A DNA stretch of 64,000 nt from Marchantia polymorpha subsp. ruderalis (taxonomy: Eukaryota; Streptophyta; Marchantiopsida; Marchantiales; Marchantiaceae): NCBI GenBank assembly GCA_037833965.1, contig AP031351.1:22270501-22334500 (forward strand), in the 5' to 3' direction. The translations under genes were made by a program, and so were the position numbers. Below are positions 20,801-32,800 of this stretch, piece after piece (positions within the stretch are counted from its first letter, which is position 1; each line of letters opens with the position of its first letter). A model generated the notes under the pieces. That model had not been told where the DNA came from. It saw only the letters and a program-made list of their open reading frames with translations, and searched no databases.

Positions 20801-22760
20801 TTATGATATAGCAATGGAAACAAAACAGGATTTTTTTAATAGATAAAGATTTGGATTGATAAAACATTCATCTGAACATCTATTTTATTTTATTAAGAAA
20901 TTTGCGAATTTAATCTTAGTACATCTTAGTATTAGTTTAAGCACATACGTACATGCGTGGAATGATTAAAATGAGAGAAGATAATCAAACCTGGAAAAAA
21001 ACCTGATGACTTATCTGCATGGAAGGAGAAAGCGGCATTGATAATTGATAAAAGTATTGATGTAAATGAAATTTACCAAGTAATAAATGTATATTGTAAT
21101 ATAAATTGAAGTATAGTTTTGATTTTTTAAAAATTCCACTTGTTTGTCTTTAAATTTCACGTGTAATCATAACCTACAAATAAATTATAAAAAATTGATT
21201 TGAATGAACAATTTATTCTTGACCTTTATTTATTTATAATAGATCTACCAATAAGTTGTGCTGGAAAATGTACATTGTTGGTTTGATAATGGAATTATTG
21301 AATACTGTTTATCATATTTAGTTGCTCCTGTGAAGATATATTGATTTAATATTTGTTACATACATTGACACTTAATGTTGATACACTGCATGATTCTTTT
21401 AATTTATATATGTTATTTGATATACGTACATCAAATAACATATATAATACATATCACTTGAAGCATTTTTGTTTGAATATCATTCAAATATATATAATAT
21501 TTTTGTATTTTTCTTCTGAGAAATTCTATATAAATGCCATATTAAACTAAAAATGATGTAGAAAATTGATAAGAAGTTTTGATATTTATTATTCTGATTA
21601 TGGATGTCAATTTACGATTATGATTTTACATATTTTAAAGTAATCTATTGAGTATTGTGATTTGTAATTATCATTACATTTATAAATCTATATCTTTATA
21701 TCACTTGATTTTGAATATATCAAATACTTTACTTGATATATTTGCATTGAGAAAAAAAAGTTAGGAGATTTGAAAAGAATATTAACATGTTAGTTTGTCA
21801 TTTATCTTGTAAAAGTTCCAAATTGATCATATAGGAAGTACACTGTGAATGTATTTGCCTCTAAATAAAAAATAAATTTGTAGCACATTGAATATTATGC
21901 AAAGGGGATGCTAAATAAGCTTGTCGACAGTGGAAGATAAATTAGAAGAACCTTATGTGAATTTTATCCACTATCATGTCATTTGGAACCAGAGATGGTT
22001 TGGATAATTGCCAACTTTTGTAAGATAGTTAGCATACTTTAAATATGTGTAACATGTGACTCCATGAAAGATTTCTTGCTATCAAGTTAGACAAATTGCT
22101 AGAAGTAGAGAGTATAATGAAGAACTATGAAGCATTTGCAATACCCACATTAAGTGAAATTCTCACATATTTACAGTACATTAATTGAAGTCCTATTTTG
22201 TTTGATTATATTTGGATTTGGAGAAATATTTTATGCATTGTAGTAAGCATGCATGAAACTCAATGTGTAACATTTCAACTCTAATAAAAGTGCATGTTGT
22301 AAAAAATTATCTGAGTTTCCTCAAGATGTCCGTTTAATGAATACATATATGAATAATTTCCACTTAAGCTAGTGAGGTAACCATTTTCCTTGAGTTTCTC
22401 TTGAAAAAATATAGTGGAAATCGCTCTTCACTTAGCACATAATCTTGACCAAAGTCCAACATTTCATGTGTGCACCCAAAGGAAAGATTAAATAAATACT
22501 CGCAGAATTCTTAGCATGAGCAAATTTTTAAGCTCTACAAGTATTTGAAATAATCTTATTCTTGTGAAATGGTTACAATATTTAAGTGATGAGACGACTT
22601 GAAAATCCATGATGGCTTGAAAATCATGTTTTGAAAGTTTTTGAGTAATCTCTCTTGAAAAATAAAGATTTCATATCAAATAAAAAATGTATTACATCAT
22701 ATTTAAAGCATTGGATGGGATGAGAGAGATATAGTTTTTCAATAATGAGAATTTTGATGT
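17822..22760. other. AT-rich desert, no gene
   Basis: Almost uniformly AT-rich DNA with dense stops on both strands. Short AT-type repeats occur (for example ATATATGTGAT near 18140-18165), as does the hairpin at 21404-21447. No coding, RNA-gene or clear transposon-protein signal was recognised. Confidence 0.7.
21404..21447. repeat. Perfect 18-bp inverted repeat with 8-nt loop
   Basis: TTATATATGTTATTTGAT (21404-21421) and ATCAAATAACATATATAA (21430-21447) are exact reverse complements around the loop ATACGTAC. In a very AT-rich region short palindromes occur by chance, but an 18-bp perfect stem is longer than expected. Function unknown. Confidence 0.85.
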
Positions 22761-24009
22761 CTAGTTATACCTCACTCTACTATATGCTAGTCACTCATTG
22801 GTGGCGCCGGGTTATAGCTTATGTGGGATGAGTAACAAACTTTGCGGATTTTACTTCTTTCAATTCTTCGTCAAAGATGCTTCCGTGGCAAGAGCCATGT
22901 CAAACCCATGCTTGCCACCTTCGCGTTCAAGGTCGGATGTGAATGCTGTCTTCTAGGATTGATGGAGTTTGTTGCTCTCGAACTCTCTCTATAGAAAGCT
23001 TGTGCAGTACATGGTAGGAAAGGAGCTCAACACTAAATCACACCTGAAAGTTGAGTTATGAGTAAAATCTCAAGAGAAACGGATAGAATACTTATACGAA
23101 GATGATTAGACTGATCTCTTGGACCTCGACATGCTCTTGATTGAAACAGCTGTTTTTCATGGGGCTCAGAGTGTTTTGGTGCTTCTAGGAGAGCTAGCTC
23201 TGAAATTACAATTGTGGAAGGAGGCAAACCCGTGGCTGGTTTTGTTTTGACACTTTGGCAAATGCTAGTTCCGATGATCACAATGTTTGTAGTGAGCATG
23301 GACACTCGGTGACATCGACCTCTGTGTTCAAGGAAGCTCATAGTCGCAGGGCACTCCTGAATCCGTCACTGGACGTGAGTGCAAGGGATGATGATTCTTC
23401 GGAAACAAGACGAAGAAGCACGCTGGTTGTGCACATATCTTCGATTGGGGTGGATTGATGGAAAAGTGGCCTCTCTACCCCGTCCCATCGGCCAAGGCAA
23501 GTCAAGCTTGAGTTGTGTTGTGATCACAGTGCTTCGTCTGCTACAAGTTGTGTCGATGATGATTTTCTCCTCTGATATGAGAATGTGATTTTAGGAGGTT
23601 CTGTGGAATAGTGAAAGAATTTAGTTTTCAATATGAGCAGGTGAATGATGCTGGATTGAGTTGGATATGTGTGAAAGCAGTGGCCTCTCACCCAAGTTGG
23701 AATTGAATCGTACTTCCAAGGTTTTCACCTCGACAAATTGGCCTATTAAGTGTGCTTTGAAACACTGAAGTTTTGTTTTGAGAACGGCTTCAACACTACA
23801 TATACATTCAACTTCTCATTAGGCTCAACCTCGAAAGCGGAGGTGACAGACATGGGTTTGACGTGGCTCTTGCCACGAAAGCATCTTTGAAAGAATTAAA
23901 ACCCTTGAAGTTGTTACTCATCTCACCAAAACTATAACCCTAATTCATTCATGAATGACTAGCATGTAGTTGAGTGAAGGTTAATTAACCCCAAGTGAGT
24001 GATAATTAG
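22761..24009. mobile_element. Non-autonomous DNA transposon with about 180-bp terminal inverted repeats
   Basis: The left arm (about 22761-22940) and the reverse complement of the right arm (about 23826-24009) align along their length. Shared blocks include ATGCTAGTCA, GGGTTATAG, GATGAGTAACAA, TCAAAGATGCTT, CGTGGCAAGAGCCA and GTCAAACCCATG. The extreme ends (CTAGTTAT / CTAATTAT, then CTCACTTGGGGTTAATTAA on the right) resemble the ends of the MITE at 17648-17813, so both belong to one family. The interior of roughly 0.9 kb has open frames up to 102 codons but no recognisable transposase. A target site duplication could not be confirmed, and the outermost few bases are uncertain. Confidence 0.75.
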
Positions 24010-24757
24010 TTGCAATTATTTTTATATATGTTCAATGATACAATATTTAATTTGAATAAAAGAATCACAATACATATATAATTTACGTAATTAGCCTCAC
24101 TACCATCATTTGTATACTATTGTTATGATTTTCATTGTAAATTTGTTTCATATAATCTTTAGAGTATATACACAATATAGTCGCAAAGTAGCCAAGAGAA
24201 GAGAAGCTTCCTTTCAATTACCCATTTTTCCATAGATTTTCTTTCCTGAAAGTTCGAACATCAAGAGTCATTACACCTGCTTTGCTGCTCTTGCCTGTCA
24301 TAGAAAATTAGTGTTAAAGATAAAGTATACGTGACTAATTGCAGATAGTACGGTGTACGATGATGTAGAGGAGGGTCATGGTAAGTCCTTCCTGTTGAGG
24401 AACTACGTACTCGAAGTTTGCAGCACGGGGAGCGCAATCAGCGAAGGAGCAGTTGTCATCAATTAGTAATCGTCTAGACGTACGAACAGACATGAATGCA
24501 TGAAAATATAATCCAATTGTGTCAGTAGTTGTCTGTCAGTTTCGGCTATTGCGATAAATGGAGTGGAATAGTACATAATAGTAGCTCCGTTGAATGCGAG
24601 GAGTGTAACGAAGCAGCCAAGACAGGAGAAGTGCAGCAGAGCTTTGACCCTTGACTACACGAAGACGACGTTCTCTTCGCAACGACGAGCTTGAATTTCA
24701 GCACCTGTGAATTTGCTGCATCGCCTACGAGTCCTTTCCTCGGAAGACGGATATTGC
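24010..24757 (+). other. Upstream region of the lipid transfer protein gene
   Basis: Composition changes from AT-rich to moderate GC around 24.2 kb. It presumably contains the promoter and 5'UTR of the nsLTP gene. I see no TATA box in a convincing position and no other gene. Confidence 0.4.
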
Positions 24758-25186
24758 ATGATGAGGAGGCCTCATTTCATTGTCGTCGCGGCTCTGCTGC
24801 TGCTGGCTGCGTTCTGCAGACCGTCGCTGACTGCGGAGGTCAAACCGGACTGCTCGGAGCAGGTGGTGCAGCTTGCCCCGTGCCTGTCTTATGTGAGCGG
24901 GGACGATCCAAAGCCTCCCGAAGATTGTTGCGATGCACTGACGACCGTGGTTGTGGAAACCCCGACCTGCATTTGCGAGATTATCGAGGGCGGGGAAAAT
25001 GCCACTGCGAGCACCGGACTCCTAGCCATCAACCTCACCCTGGTGAAGCAGCTGCCCAAGGAGTGCGGAGTCCAAGAGCAGATCAAAATCGACGAATCTC
25101 ACTGCCCGGGTACATTCTGTAACTCAAAAGCTGTGTCGAAGAAGCGTGCCAGCTTTCCTCCTTCACGTTTCCTCATCAGAGAATGA
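24758..25186 (+). CDS. Non-specific lipid transfer protein (eight-cysteine, secreted)
   Basis: nsLTPs are small secreted proteins that bind lipids in a cavity held by four disulfides, and act in cuticle formation and defence. The frame starting at ATG 24758 (or 24761) gives a basic MMRRPH start and a hydrophobic signal peptide (FIVVAALLLLAAFC). The full cysteine pattern follows: DCSEQ, APCLSYV, DCCDAL, CIC, KECG and SHCPG (C-C-CC-CXC-C-C). The long spacing and acidic segments resemble LTPG-type rather than type 1 proteins. After the last cysteine the frame ends in a basic tail with no hydrophobic GPI-signal stretch. A GT at 25110 just after the last cysteine codons could be a splice donor to an unplaced second exon, so the C-terminus is uncertain. 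Confidence 0.85.
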   Translation: MMRRPHFIVVAALLLLAAFCRPSLTAEVKPDCSEQVVQLAPCLSYVSGDDPKPPEDCCDALTTVVVETPTCICEIIEGGENATASTGLLAINLTLVKQLPKECGVQEQIKIDESHCPGTFCNSKAVSKKRASFPPSRFLIRE

Positions 25187-27368
25187 GACTCCACGTCCGC
25201 CGAAATACGTCCGCAGCTTGTAGTTTAGTCTGCTTAAGGCTCTTCTCTGAGTGATGCATGCGAATCATCGGGTCACCGGTGAGCAATTGACAAATGTTCT
25301 CTGAATTTCCGCTCAGCTGCACAGCAGTCGCCTGACTGCGGAGTAACCCGACCACCCACCATACCTCGGTGACCTTGCCTCGCTCCCTCATTTCATGAAG
25401 CATTTCCAGACTAGCCCGTTCCTTTCTCAGCACGGGCTCTTTGTTCCAATCGAGCGAAGCTGGATTTTCATGTTCTCTGTACGTGCTTGATTTACAGTTT
25501 CCTGTGCGGAGTTACTTACACTGGTCCTGAGCGCATCCTCCTCCTCTACCTCATTGCTGTGGAGGCGGGCAATGAAAGGCATGGTTGTGGGTAAGCAGGG
25601 CTGGGAATTGCCGGCTCCTGTCGTAGTTCAGGATAAGGTGAGAATGCCGGCCGCTGACTGCACTCACGACGACAGAGAGGAGGTGAGGTGGAGGCAACTC
25701 TCATCAACCGGGCCCGGAGCCGGTCCTCGCGGTCACTGCTCTGCTGCACAGTCCGCCACCGCTGTGCATGCATGCACGCTCGGGCCAAATCTGCGATCTC
25801 GTCGTTGCGTGAGTGTGAGATTACCGTGCGGGTCGCACTGTAATCTTAGAATTTGTTTCCGACGTATGCCATGATCGGTGTAGCCTTGATCCGCACATGT
25901 CCACAATGTGGCCAAAATCTGCGGAGGTTGTGCTCGTGGATGGCTTGTTAGCATGGTCTTTGTAAAACGTATACTTTCGGCGACCGTGACCTTCATGTTG
26001 GAAGATGTCGGAGACCTCGCTGTCCTCCAGCACCGAGCCTGATGATGGGGTCTCACTCCACATCCCACCGCCTGCGTTAACTTCGATTCAGCCATGTATA
26101 ACGCTATTTCCACCATTGCTGCACGCGTGAGCCACGGACGATTTGTGTTTTTTGCTTTCGACGTGCACGGTGCTGTGATACGAACGAGCCTGGGTGCCTG
26201 GTCTCTGAGCCTACCATGTTTGCAAGAATGCTGTGGCTGACTTGAATGCGCTTGAATTATTCTAGAGCTCTCGATTTGTGTCCAATTAGTTTGCCGTCGG
26301 TTTCCGAAGTGCGTATGATCATTGGAACGTTTCAAGCAGCTAACGTACTTTCCGTTGCTTTGTGTAGGATTCGGAAATCAAACTCTCGGTAAGTCTGGGG
26401 CAGCACTGCTTCTTTAGCTGCGTGCTTAGTGTGTCCCAAACGAATTGAATCCAGGGTTGGCTTTTGTGTCCCTGTTCTTCCTCCTCCACCATCACGGGCT
26501 GGCTGGCCTTCGCAGAGGATCGATCGTATGAATTATTGCATCTACGTGATTGATTAATGCACTAAAAACGAAAGCTTTCTTAGCGATCAGAATGAAAGAA
26601 TTAATCGGCCAGAGAGCGCTCCAAACCTCGACTGTTTCAGAGACCATAACTGTTCTATGCTATCGAGGGCAGGGAAATCGCTTGAGGTAGACATGTGTGT
26701 GTAGCGCTTTCATTCCTCTTGGCGATCTAGTATGCTCACATGTGGTTGCATGCAACTGGGTGCAGCGCCTCCAAGCGGACCAGGAGTGACATCAGCTCCA
26801 GCACAAGAGTCAGCGGCAGTGCTGCGAGGACAATCAATCCCTTCGAGCTTCGTGTGGTCGCTCATAATCTCCGTAGGTCTGTGGGTCCGTAGACCGTGAG
26901 AAGCTCAATCCGCTTAGACTGCGACGTTGAACTTCTATCTTAGGTTCTCGGCTTTCAAGCCGGACGCTTTTTTCATTCCCATCTTCGGACTTGAGCTTTC
27001 TAGCTCGCCGACGATACGCAGGCCTTGTAATCGAATAGAAATATATCGCCAGGAACTTCTTTACCGTAATTGTTTGGTTTGCCAATGAGCCGGAAACTTG
27101 TTTTTGGTTGGTTGAAGAATGATGGAAAGAATTTTGTAATCGATATTCGCATGCAAGTTGCCGAATCAGGTCGACCATCACACATGTATGAGTTTCTTGC
27201 ACTTGTTCAGAGTCCTAGACACAGTTTTCCGGAAAGGTGATATGGTATGAAGAGTAATTGGAGTACTAGATAGATTGCGCTTTCGGAGGATGATCCACCT
27301 CCAGAAATTATTCAGCATGCAAGGAAAAATAGCTGTAATCATTCCAGACGCTTGAGATCTGATGGTTG
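25187..27368. other. Intergenic, no supported gene
   Basis: Moderate-GC sequence between the convergent nsLTP and NPF genes. It has scattered open frames up to 200 codons on the minus strand (25733-26335) that show no domain and low-complexity composition. I found no tRNA, repeat or convincing exon here. Confidence 0.45.
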
Positions 27369-29860
27369 TCACTGAAGCTCCCATGCCCTGGCAACATCAG
27401 GTCGGGGCGAAGATAGTGCGCCTTCGAAGTCGCTGTCACCATTGCAATCCGGCATCTGTTGCACGTCTTCGTGATACCAGTCATACTTGTAGGTGTAAAG
27501 GCGAGAGCAGACTAAGAAGACGACGAGGTCGCAAGCCAAAATCACCGCGAGGAGCCAGTAGAACTTCTCGAGGCCTCCGTCGTTCAGATTGCCGGTCAGC
27601 CAGCTGCCTCCCTGAATTCATGCATATCAAGCTGGGTCAATGAACACTCTCTCAGACGAATGCAGAACATGAAATCGCAGATGGACATGAAATCGAGGAT
27701 GGCCCGACCTTCTGGTGACGGGTGGCTCGGTTCGTAACGTCCACCAGGACGGTACTCAAGTAGTAGCCCATGGCAGACGCGGAGTAGGTGAAGGAGCTCG
27801 CAATGCTGCGGGTGCCGTCAGACGCTTCGTGGTAGAAAAACTGGTACTGGGATATGAAGAGAGTCAGTTCCATCATGGCCGAAACAACATACTGCGGAAC
27901 GAGCCACCACATTTTCATCGGCAGCACGAAAGTTCCCAGCGGGGTCTGCTGCAGATGCAGCCGTCGGACGTCCTGAATGCGCCTGCCCTCGACGAGCGCC
28001 GCGATGGCCATAGCCACTATGGCGAAGGTGATGGATGCGCCCAGTCGCTGGAGCGTGCTGAACCCGTACGGGTGGTGTGTGTACCTCCGCACGAACGGAA
28101 CGAAGATGGCATCGTAAATCGGAGCTGTGATCAGAGTGACGAGCACCACGATGGAGTTGAGCGATGGCGACGGCACTGTGAAATGCGAGCCCAGCCGCCG
28201 GTCCAGCGTGCTGCCCTGCGACACAGTGAACGTCGACAGCTGCGAGAAGACGATGGAAACCACGGCCGTGGTGGCCCAGATGGGCAGCATCTGCAGAATG
28301 CGCTTCGACTCCTCCACTTGTGTCACGCAGCACAGTCGCCATCTCGTCGGCGTCTCGCACGCTTGCAGTTCTTCTCGATCCGTCGCGGATATGATTGCTG
28401 CTCTGTCCAGGAACCTGAACTCCCGCCCGTCGTTCGGCCCACCGCCCACGGTCACAGCACAGAACAACAACTGAGCATAACGCACCTTGCCTCATACCCT
28501 CAAATGGATGCCCCAATTTTCGAGTCCCACGATGCTACTACTGTATAGTCTAATCGGTGCGATCTCAAGTAACCATGTGAAATTCGAAGCATTCGAAGCA
28601 TTCGAAGTTCCTGTGGAGAGGCTAAATAATTATTCGTTGATCAGTGCAAGTCGCCTGCTTTATAAGCAGATGACTAACATCTTAATACTATCAAAAGAAT
28701 ATTTTTACACCATGGAAGTGTAAAGCTAATTAGTGTAAAAGATTACAATTTTTCGAGTGATTCCAGTAGATGAACCTCCGTTTATCATGTGGATCAAATC
28801 AAAAGGGAGGACATGGGTGTTCATTCATTGAGCTATTGTCTGTAGCGAAGTATGTAATCGAAATCAAAGAACGCACTCGATCACCTTCAGTCACCATCAA
28901 TAATCACCTTCGAAAGAGTACATGCGGCACTCGATCAGACTCATGCCACCGATCATGAAGAGATGAGGCTCCAGCGACGTATGGATTCGACTTGGCACTT
29001 GCCTGAAACTCGAGGTGTGGTGGAGGTAGTCGCTCCCCGGGAGTGCCGCGTTGTACAGCTCCGAGGTGTCGTCTGGGATGGTCAGTCGGAGCTTGCGCAA
29101 GGAAGCGACCACGACCTGCGCGATTCGGGTGAGAAAGCTGCCAGACGGCGGCTTGTGACGGAAGCGGGACGAGCCGAGGAAGAAGGTGAGCACGGCAACG
29201 AGGTAGAGTGCTAAGGAGAAGCCGTAGCCCCAGCCTCGACCGACGTTGTCCTGAATGTACACACCGAGAGTGAAGGCCACAAGCAAGCCGAGGTTGGTGA
29301 AAAAGTAAAACCAAACGAAGAATCGAACGCCTTGCTCCTTCTCGATGTCTGAAGAACCATCAAACTGGTCCGCCCCGATCGCTGCCGTGTTCGGTCTCAC
29401 CGCTCCTGTTCCCAAAGCGATCGTGTACAGCGCCACATAGAGCGGTGCCATGTCGCGAACTCCCGCACCGCTGCAGTGCGTTGTTGCGGTGGGCGTACAC
29501 TCGGCCGGCCGCAGTCCCTGGTACGCAGCAGTGAATGTCAATAAGCCTAAGCCCTGCGATGGCAAGCACCCAGTGGCACCTCGTCAGTGTCCGACGCCAA
29601 GCCAATAAGTCCACGGGCGGGCGGTGAGTCATATTACCAGGGCGGTGATGACCGAGCCTCCGGCGATGGTCCAGTATGTTCCTAAGTAGCTGTCCGCGAA
29701 GAATCCTCCCACCACTGTCAAGATGTAACATGTCCCCGTGAAGTTGTTGGTGATTTTCGTCGACTCGGATATGGAATGGTGCATAGTCCCTGCTAGATAC
29801 GGTACCAAGTTGATGGTGAGGGAAATCGCTGCTTGGAATTCGGCTCCAGTAATTGCTGTT
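27369..29860 (-). CDS. NPF (NRT1/PTR family) proton-coupled transporter, first exon not located
   Basis: NPF proteins are 12-helix carriers for nitrate, peptides or hormones. Exons on the minus strand: 29638 up to about 29860, then 29003-29553, 27709-28414 and 27369-27611 (TGA at 27371-27369). They join in frame. Family landmarks: INLVPYLAGTMH, NNFTGTCYILTVVGGFFADSYLG, YQGLRP, GADQFDG, FFVWFYFFTNLGLL, FRFLDRAAI, VTQVEE(S)K, LPIW and EKFYWLLAV near the end. The 29001-29002 donor is GC (AG/GCAAGT) and is required for the FRFLDRAAI frame. In-frame TGA lies just upstream of TM1, so an upstream exon must supply the start; I could not find one up to about 32 kb. Ungapped alignment puts TGAEF where the family has ExxER. 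The gene could have an unusual N-terminus or be an early pseudogene. Substrate not predictable. Confidence 0.85.
28582..28607. repeat. 9-bp tandem repeat in NPF intron
   Basis: Almost three copies of ATTCGAAGC in direct tandem, inside the 588-bp GC-AG intron of the NPF gene. Probably replication slippage. Confidence 0.8.
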
Positions 29861-32800
29861 CCCAACCGCGAACACAATCAACCACGAGCCGTGTAAGTTC
29901 CTGAATGGGATGAGCCCTTACTGCTCGCAGAGTCGCAGCATACAGTGCATGTTTTGCGCCTGTTGCCACTGTCGACTCTCGACAAAACTCCCTCCAATCT
30001 CAGACTCCTGTGTAAGTGACATATAATTAGCATGCAAATGCCATTTCAGATGTGTCCATGAACCAGCCCCCTGGCCTGAAACCGGCAAGCTTAACCAACG
30101 AGCGAACGCAAGCTTTGCGTCCTCATGCCATCGGTCTTAAGCTAAACTGTCGTCATGCTAAATTGCGACTGTCAGACTTACGATAAAGAAAGCTGGCTGC
30201 TGCCCATGTTCCAGTCTCCCGTTGCTTCTTGCCACGAGGAGCAGATGGGGACGAAGAGTGCTGTTCCCCCGCTACTGCTTGCAAATCTCGTGGATGAGAC
30301 GGGATGCGCTTACCAAACACCTGCATTCATTCAGAGAAAGAGAGCGACATTACAGGGAGGCATGACAATTCCTTCGTTTTCCTGGGGGCCTCGCCGAGTG
30401 CGTTTTGATATCAGGAATCAAGTCCTGAGAAGATCAATTGCCTGCTATCAGTCATAACACTATGACTGTCGCCTTAGGACTTACAGTGGCACGAAGAATG
30501 TTCGATTAAAGGGGACATTCTAGCACTCATCCAGATTGCTCTCTACACTGTGAATCCAGTCTGGTTTCTCCATCGTATGACAGCTTGCATTCAAGTAAGT
30601 GGTTAACATCTGAACTTCAGTTCCTGATACGTCTTCACTGAGCAAATTGTCTGCCCTCACGTGAACGAACTTAATTTGCTTGTGCGCGTTCGTTAGTGCT
30701 CTCCATTGCAATACAAGGCCCGATATCGAGAGAAGAATCACTCTTCCATTCAGAGGAGATACACGTCCACGTACCATGATGACCCAGCACGATCAGCTCC
30801 AGACACTCCCTCGGAATGCTCGCGTTGGTGACTTTGGAGGAATGTAATCTCGAATTTGGAGTTCCGTGGCCTGGTGACTAAGTCTCTAGTGCAGAATATC
30901 ACCGGGTACGATCATCGGCACGGCGACCGATCGAAATTGGAGTCTGATCAGGGTCTAATGGAAGCTGGAGGGGCAAGAACGTCCAAGCATACTCCCGTGC
31001 CGAAGATGGTATCGTTGGCGTTCCAGGGGAATCTGGCGAGTGTACAGCTGCTTCACCCTTTGCGATCAGTTGTATCGAGTATATTGGCACTTGTTGTAGT
31101 CTGCACAAGGCAAGCATGCTCAGCCCACAGTTCTACCAATGCAGTAGAAACGTATCAAAAACTTCAATTCGTCATGGAAGCGACACGCTCGACGTCCTGC
31201 TAACTCCTGATTTTGAGCGTTCAGAGGCGATCAAGTCCGGATTGCACCGAGGGAACTGGCCAGTCGTGCATTTCGTGTGAAACCTGAGTTCACGCACTGC
31301 GCGTCAATCAACCGATCTGATCGGGTTCATTTTCGGCATGAGCGCAAGCAGGCTTCGTAGGCATCCAGCTCCATACAGGCGTTACATCATCACTACGAGG
31401 TGCCTTTATGCAAAATTCGCTTCGTTCATGCTTTTGACCCTGACTGTGTTCCTGCGGAAAATCGACACGGAAAGATATTCCATCTACGTTCTTTGGCTTA
31501 GACCATGGCAAATCCGTGTCCCCGCACATACGATATGTCTGTTCGAAGTTCGGACTCGAGGAGCAAGAACGACGACGAAATTGAAGACCTCGGCACCAAC
31601 CTCTGAGCACTTGAACTCTCGGAGTCTCTCCACTCAGCGTGAGCTCTGTGGTCCATGTGACCACAGCCGGGTCATCTCCAGTTGGTGAACTGTGATTCAG
31701 CTGTTGCATTCATGCTCCGGGTACTTGGCTTCGATGTTGGGATTTGACATTTACTGGAGGTCAGGATATCGAGGTTTTTCGGGCTTGCTATCTGGCCAAG
31801 TCTTTTGGCGTGATGGATGGTAAACCAGATTTGATGTTCCTTATGTGACTGTGAGGTGAATGCTGCTTCCGCTGAGCATTGGCTCAGCGGGTCAGGAGCA
31901 AAATTCAATGTACTCAAAACGAGTTCAGCAAAGCATAGGATATTTCCTGCATTATTCGTTTCATCAGAACTATAATATGTACTTACCGTAAGTTTCTGTC
32001 TAATATGCTAGGCAGTGGTAACGCCATTTGTGCATCATCTTGCTGTCTGTTCCATCAAACTTTCTTAAGAAGTCTTATCACTCCAGAAATAGACATATTT
32101 CATTTATCAGTTGATTGTTAGGCCAAATTGCACATATTCTATCCGTCTTCTAAGTATCTGACAGTATCCTCGAGCAATCATACAATATCATACAATACAC
32201 TATCATCAATTACAGATAAATCATGTCAATACCACATGATGCTGCTAAAGGCTGGAAGGTAGATTAGGAAAAGGTAACCAGCTATCTATCTAGCTAGTTT
32301 AAGCCTCAACTAATCCCGATTTGTTGCATTTGTATAAGTTTGTAAAATTGCCAAAAGTGATACTGACACATGACATTGTCAAAAGTGACTTCAAAAGTAT
32401 ATAACATGCGTTGCTTTGACGATAATGGAGCTCTGTCTAAGAATCAATGAGCTAGAAAGTACATGGAGAGATAGAAGCCTGTACAGGAAAGAATGAAAAG
32501 AAGTTATGCAGTTAAATGATCTGAAATTGTACTGTTGATACTTGCCTGACTAATTTTGCATGTTTCAATGCAGCAAATGGAGATGAGACTAATCTTTCAA
32601 AAGAGTCAAGCTAAATAACTGTTGCTATTAGATCACAGTAATTTAGTCTACTAGCATCACATAATTGTGTATGTGATTTGGATGTGTACATTGAAAATGT
32701 ATAAAAAAATATTTTAAAAAAACATATATCAACATTTTGTCAGAAATATCACGGAAACATGTATCAGAAATAATGCATATAAAATGAACAGCTTTTTTTT

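Noticed and set aside
27715..28548. 277-codon plus-strand open frame
   Set aside because: Antisense shadow of the NPF transporter exon 27709-28414; composition His/Arg-rich with no domain.
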